A stretch of 6,899 nt of DNA, taken from NCBI GenBank assembly GCA_937906285.1, contig CALCWL010000267.1, positions 1-6,899 on the forward strand, given 5' to 3'. This document shows, one piece after another, positions 5,556 to 6,899 of this stretch. Under the pieces are notes generated by a model that saw only the letters and a program-made list of their open reading frames with translations, ran no database searches and had not been told where the DNA came from. Each line of letters begins with the position of its first letter. The first letter of the stretch is position 1. This DNA comes from an uncultured Rhodanobacter sp. (GTDB lineage: Bacteria; Pseudomonadota; Gammaproteobacteria; Xanthomonadales; Rhodanobacteraceae). The translations under genes were made by a program, and so were the position numbers.

Positions 5556-6899
5556 TCACGGCGCAGCCTGCAGCGACACGTGCTCCAGCGCATACAGCGC
5601 CCCGTCGATCGGCGCGGTATAGATCAGGCACAGGCCGTGCTCGCCAGACTGCGCCGGCAGTTTCGCGTCGAGCTTGAAGCGGCTTGGGCTGTGCGCGGGG
5701 TCGGGCAGCGGCATCGATGCCAGCACCGGGCCGTCGCAGCGGTCGGCGTGCACCACCAGCTCGCCGAACGGCGTGGCGTGCGGGCGCGACACCACCAGTT
5801 TCTGTTCGTGCGCCAGCGCGAAGTTGCGCGGCAGGCGCACGGCGTCGACGTGGATCGCGGTGACCCCATCCATGCGCGTGGCAGGGAACCGCTGGCAGCT
5901 GTCGAACACGTTCACCGCGTACACCGGTTGCGTGCTGGTGGCGTCGGGCTTGGGCTGCAGGCGCAGTCGGAAATCGCTGCCGGGGCAATTCGGCAAGGTG
6001 TTGCCGGCCAGGCTGAGCAAGCCCGCGCGGCTGAGCACGCGCTGGCGTGGCGCGGCCAGTGCGCTGCCGTCGGCGGCGAAGCTGGCGGCGCGCACGGTCA
6101 CCGGCAGGGTCACGGTGAACGGGGCCTCGTAGCGCGGCGACTTCGCCGTCGGCGCGCTGCCGTCGAGCGTGTAGCGAATCGCGCCGAAGCCGGTCTGGCT
6201 GGCCAGCGTCACCGTGGCGCGGCCGGTCGCCAGGGCCACGTTGCGGTCGGTGGCGATGTCCACCGCGAAGGCGCCGTCGGCGTAGGGAATCTGCTGCACG
6301 CGGTAACGCGCCAGCTGGGCGGGCAGGCGGGCCAGGAAGCCGGGCCAGTCGCGGCGGGCGTCCGGCGACCAGGCGACTTCGGCCAGCGCATCCAGCCGCG
6401 GAAAGGCCGCGTGCTCCACGTGGGCGAACGTGGGCATGTGCTCGGTCCAGAAATTGGCCTGGACGCCCAGCACGTGTTTCGCCTGGTGCGCGTCGAGCAC
6501 GCCGGGAATGGCCTGGAAGCCGTACACGTCCTGCAGCGATTCCACGCCGAGGCGGCCGGCGTACTCGTCGGCCCGTGCGCCCTGCACGTGGTCGAAGTAG
6601 AGATCGGGCGCGGGCGACATCACCACGTCGTGGCCGAGCAGCGCGGCCTTGATCGCGCCGTCGATGCCGCGCCAGGACATCACGGTGGCGTCGGCCGGCA
6701 ATTTTTCGCCCTCGAGGATCTCGTCCCAGCCGATCAGCTTGCGGCCGTGCTGCTGCAGGTACTGGCCGATGCGGCCGATGAACCAGCCCTGCAAGCTGTT
6801 CTCGTCGCGGATGCCGAGTGCGCGCATCTTCGCCTGCACCGCGCTCGAGGCCTGCCACTGGTCCTTGATCGCCTCGTCGCCGCCGACGTGGATGTAGGT
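5556..6899 (-). CDS. GH20 beta-N-acetylhexosaminidase, C-terminal 447 residues (5' end outside the window)
   Basis: Glycoside hydrolase family 20 enzyme that removes terminal beta-linked GlcNAc (or GalNAc) by substrate-assisted catalysis. The frame is open to the window edge. Counting the codon at 6899 as residue 1, it opens on the catalytic motif HVGGDE (4-9): Asp8 positions the acetamido group and Glu9 is the acid/base. Downstream family blocks are GWDE (57-60), SWRG (75-78), LYFD (100-103), GVQANFWTE (145-153) and LDALAEVAWSP (169-179), which complete the TIM barrel. A beta-sandwich like the chitobiase C-terminal domain follows, with YTLDGSAPT (243-251). The last 130 or so residues form a further domain with four cysteines (305, 335, 388, 424), the only ones in the visible protein. 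This suggests disulfides and export, although the signal peptide is not in view. The N-terminal GH20b-like domain and first half of the barrel are missing. Leading into nagX, it probably supplies GlcNAc from chitin-like or glycan oligosaccharides. Confidence 0.94.
   Translation of the reverse strand, partial: TYIHVGGDEAIKDQWQASSAVQAKMRALGIRDENSLQGWFIGRIGQYLQQHGRKLIGWDEILEGEKLPADATVMSWRGIDGAIKAALLGHDVVMSPAPDLYFDHVQGARADEYAGRLGVESLQDVYGFQAIPGVLDAHQAKHVLGVQANFWTEHMPTFAHVEHAAFPRLDALAEVAWSPDARRDWPGFLARLPAQLARYRVQQIPYADGAFAVDIATDRNVALATGRATVTLASQTGFGAIRYTLDGSAPTAKSPRYEAPFTVTLPVTVRAASFAADGSALAAPRQRVLSRAGLLSLAGNTLPNCPGSDFRLRLQPKPDATSTQPVYAVNVFDSCQRFPATRMDGVTAIHVDAVRLPRNFALAHEQKLVVSRPHATPFGELVVHADRCDGPVLASMPLPDPAHSPSRFKLDAKLPAQSGEHGLCLIYTAPIDGALYALEHVSLQAAP

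Noticed and set aside
4448..5677. A 409-codon plus-strand open frame antisense to nagX
   Set aside because: The translation is rich in Gln, Arg, Pro and His with no domain. It mirrors the codon structure of the real minus-strand membrane protein gene.
5524..6858. A 444-codon minus-strand open frame overlapping the GH20 gene in another frame
   Set aside because: It is Arg/Gly/Ala-rich and has no motif, while the neighbouring frame carries every GH20 signature.

Overview
The window is about 6.9 kb of very GC-rich DNA (estimated by eye near 70%) with dense, G/C-ending codons. The gene families, and especially the pairing of a GH20 beta-hexosaminidase with a NagX-type membrane acetyltransferase, suggest a gammaproteobacterium of the Xanthomonadaceae/Rhodanobacteraceae group (Xanthomonas, Rhodanobacter, Dyella or Luteibacter relatives). 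A short CCCTTCT...AGAAGGG palindrome of a kind I recall as common in those genomes agrees with this. The taxonomic call is an inference from family resemblance, not from a marker gene.

Layout. The left 60% (3-4238, plus strand) is one long gene for a full-length Lhr-type superfamily 2 DNA helicase. It is cut at its 5' end just before the Walker A motif. All the helicase motifs and the long C-terminal region are present and the frame is intact. A hairpin-forming palindrome lies inside its coding sequence at 589-613 and seems to add about ten residues between the two RecA-like domains. The lhr stop codon overlaps the start of a 52-codon gene for a small hydrophobic membrane protein (TGATG junction, 4236-4240), so the two are probably translationally coupled.

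A 60-base convergent intergenic region (4397-4456) is almost entirely nested inverted repeats and probably acts as a two-way transcription terminator or REP-like element. To its right, on the minus strand, is a two-gene unit. The promoter-proximal gene is a GH20 beta-N-acetylhexosaminidase, truncated by the right edge of the window at its catalytic HVGGDE motif. It is followed 28 bases later by a NagX/HGSNAT-like multi-pass membrane acetyltransferase.

Functionally the window joins two unrelated units: a nucleic-acid-processing helicase with a tiny membrane-protein partner of unknown role, and a GlcNAc-glycan utilisation module. In that module the hexosaminidase would release terminal GlcNAc from chitin-, peptidoglycan- or glycan-derived oligosaccharides, and NagX would act on aminosugars at the inner membrane. 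I see no RNA genes, CRISPR array, insertion sequence or phage gene. Nothing here looks like a wholly new system. The most interesting points are the in-frame palindrome inside lhr and the uncharacterised coupled small membrane protein.
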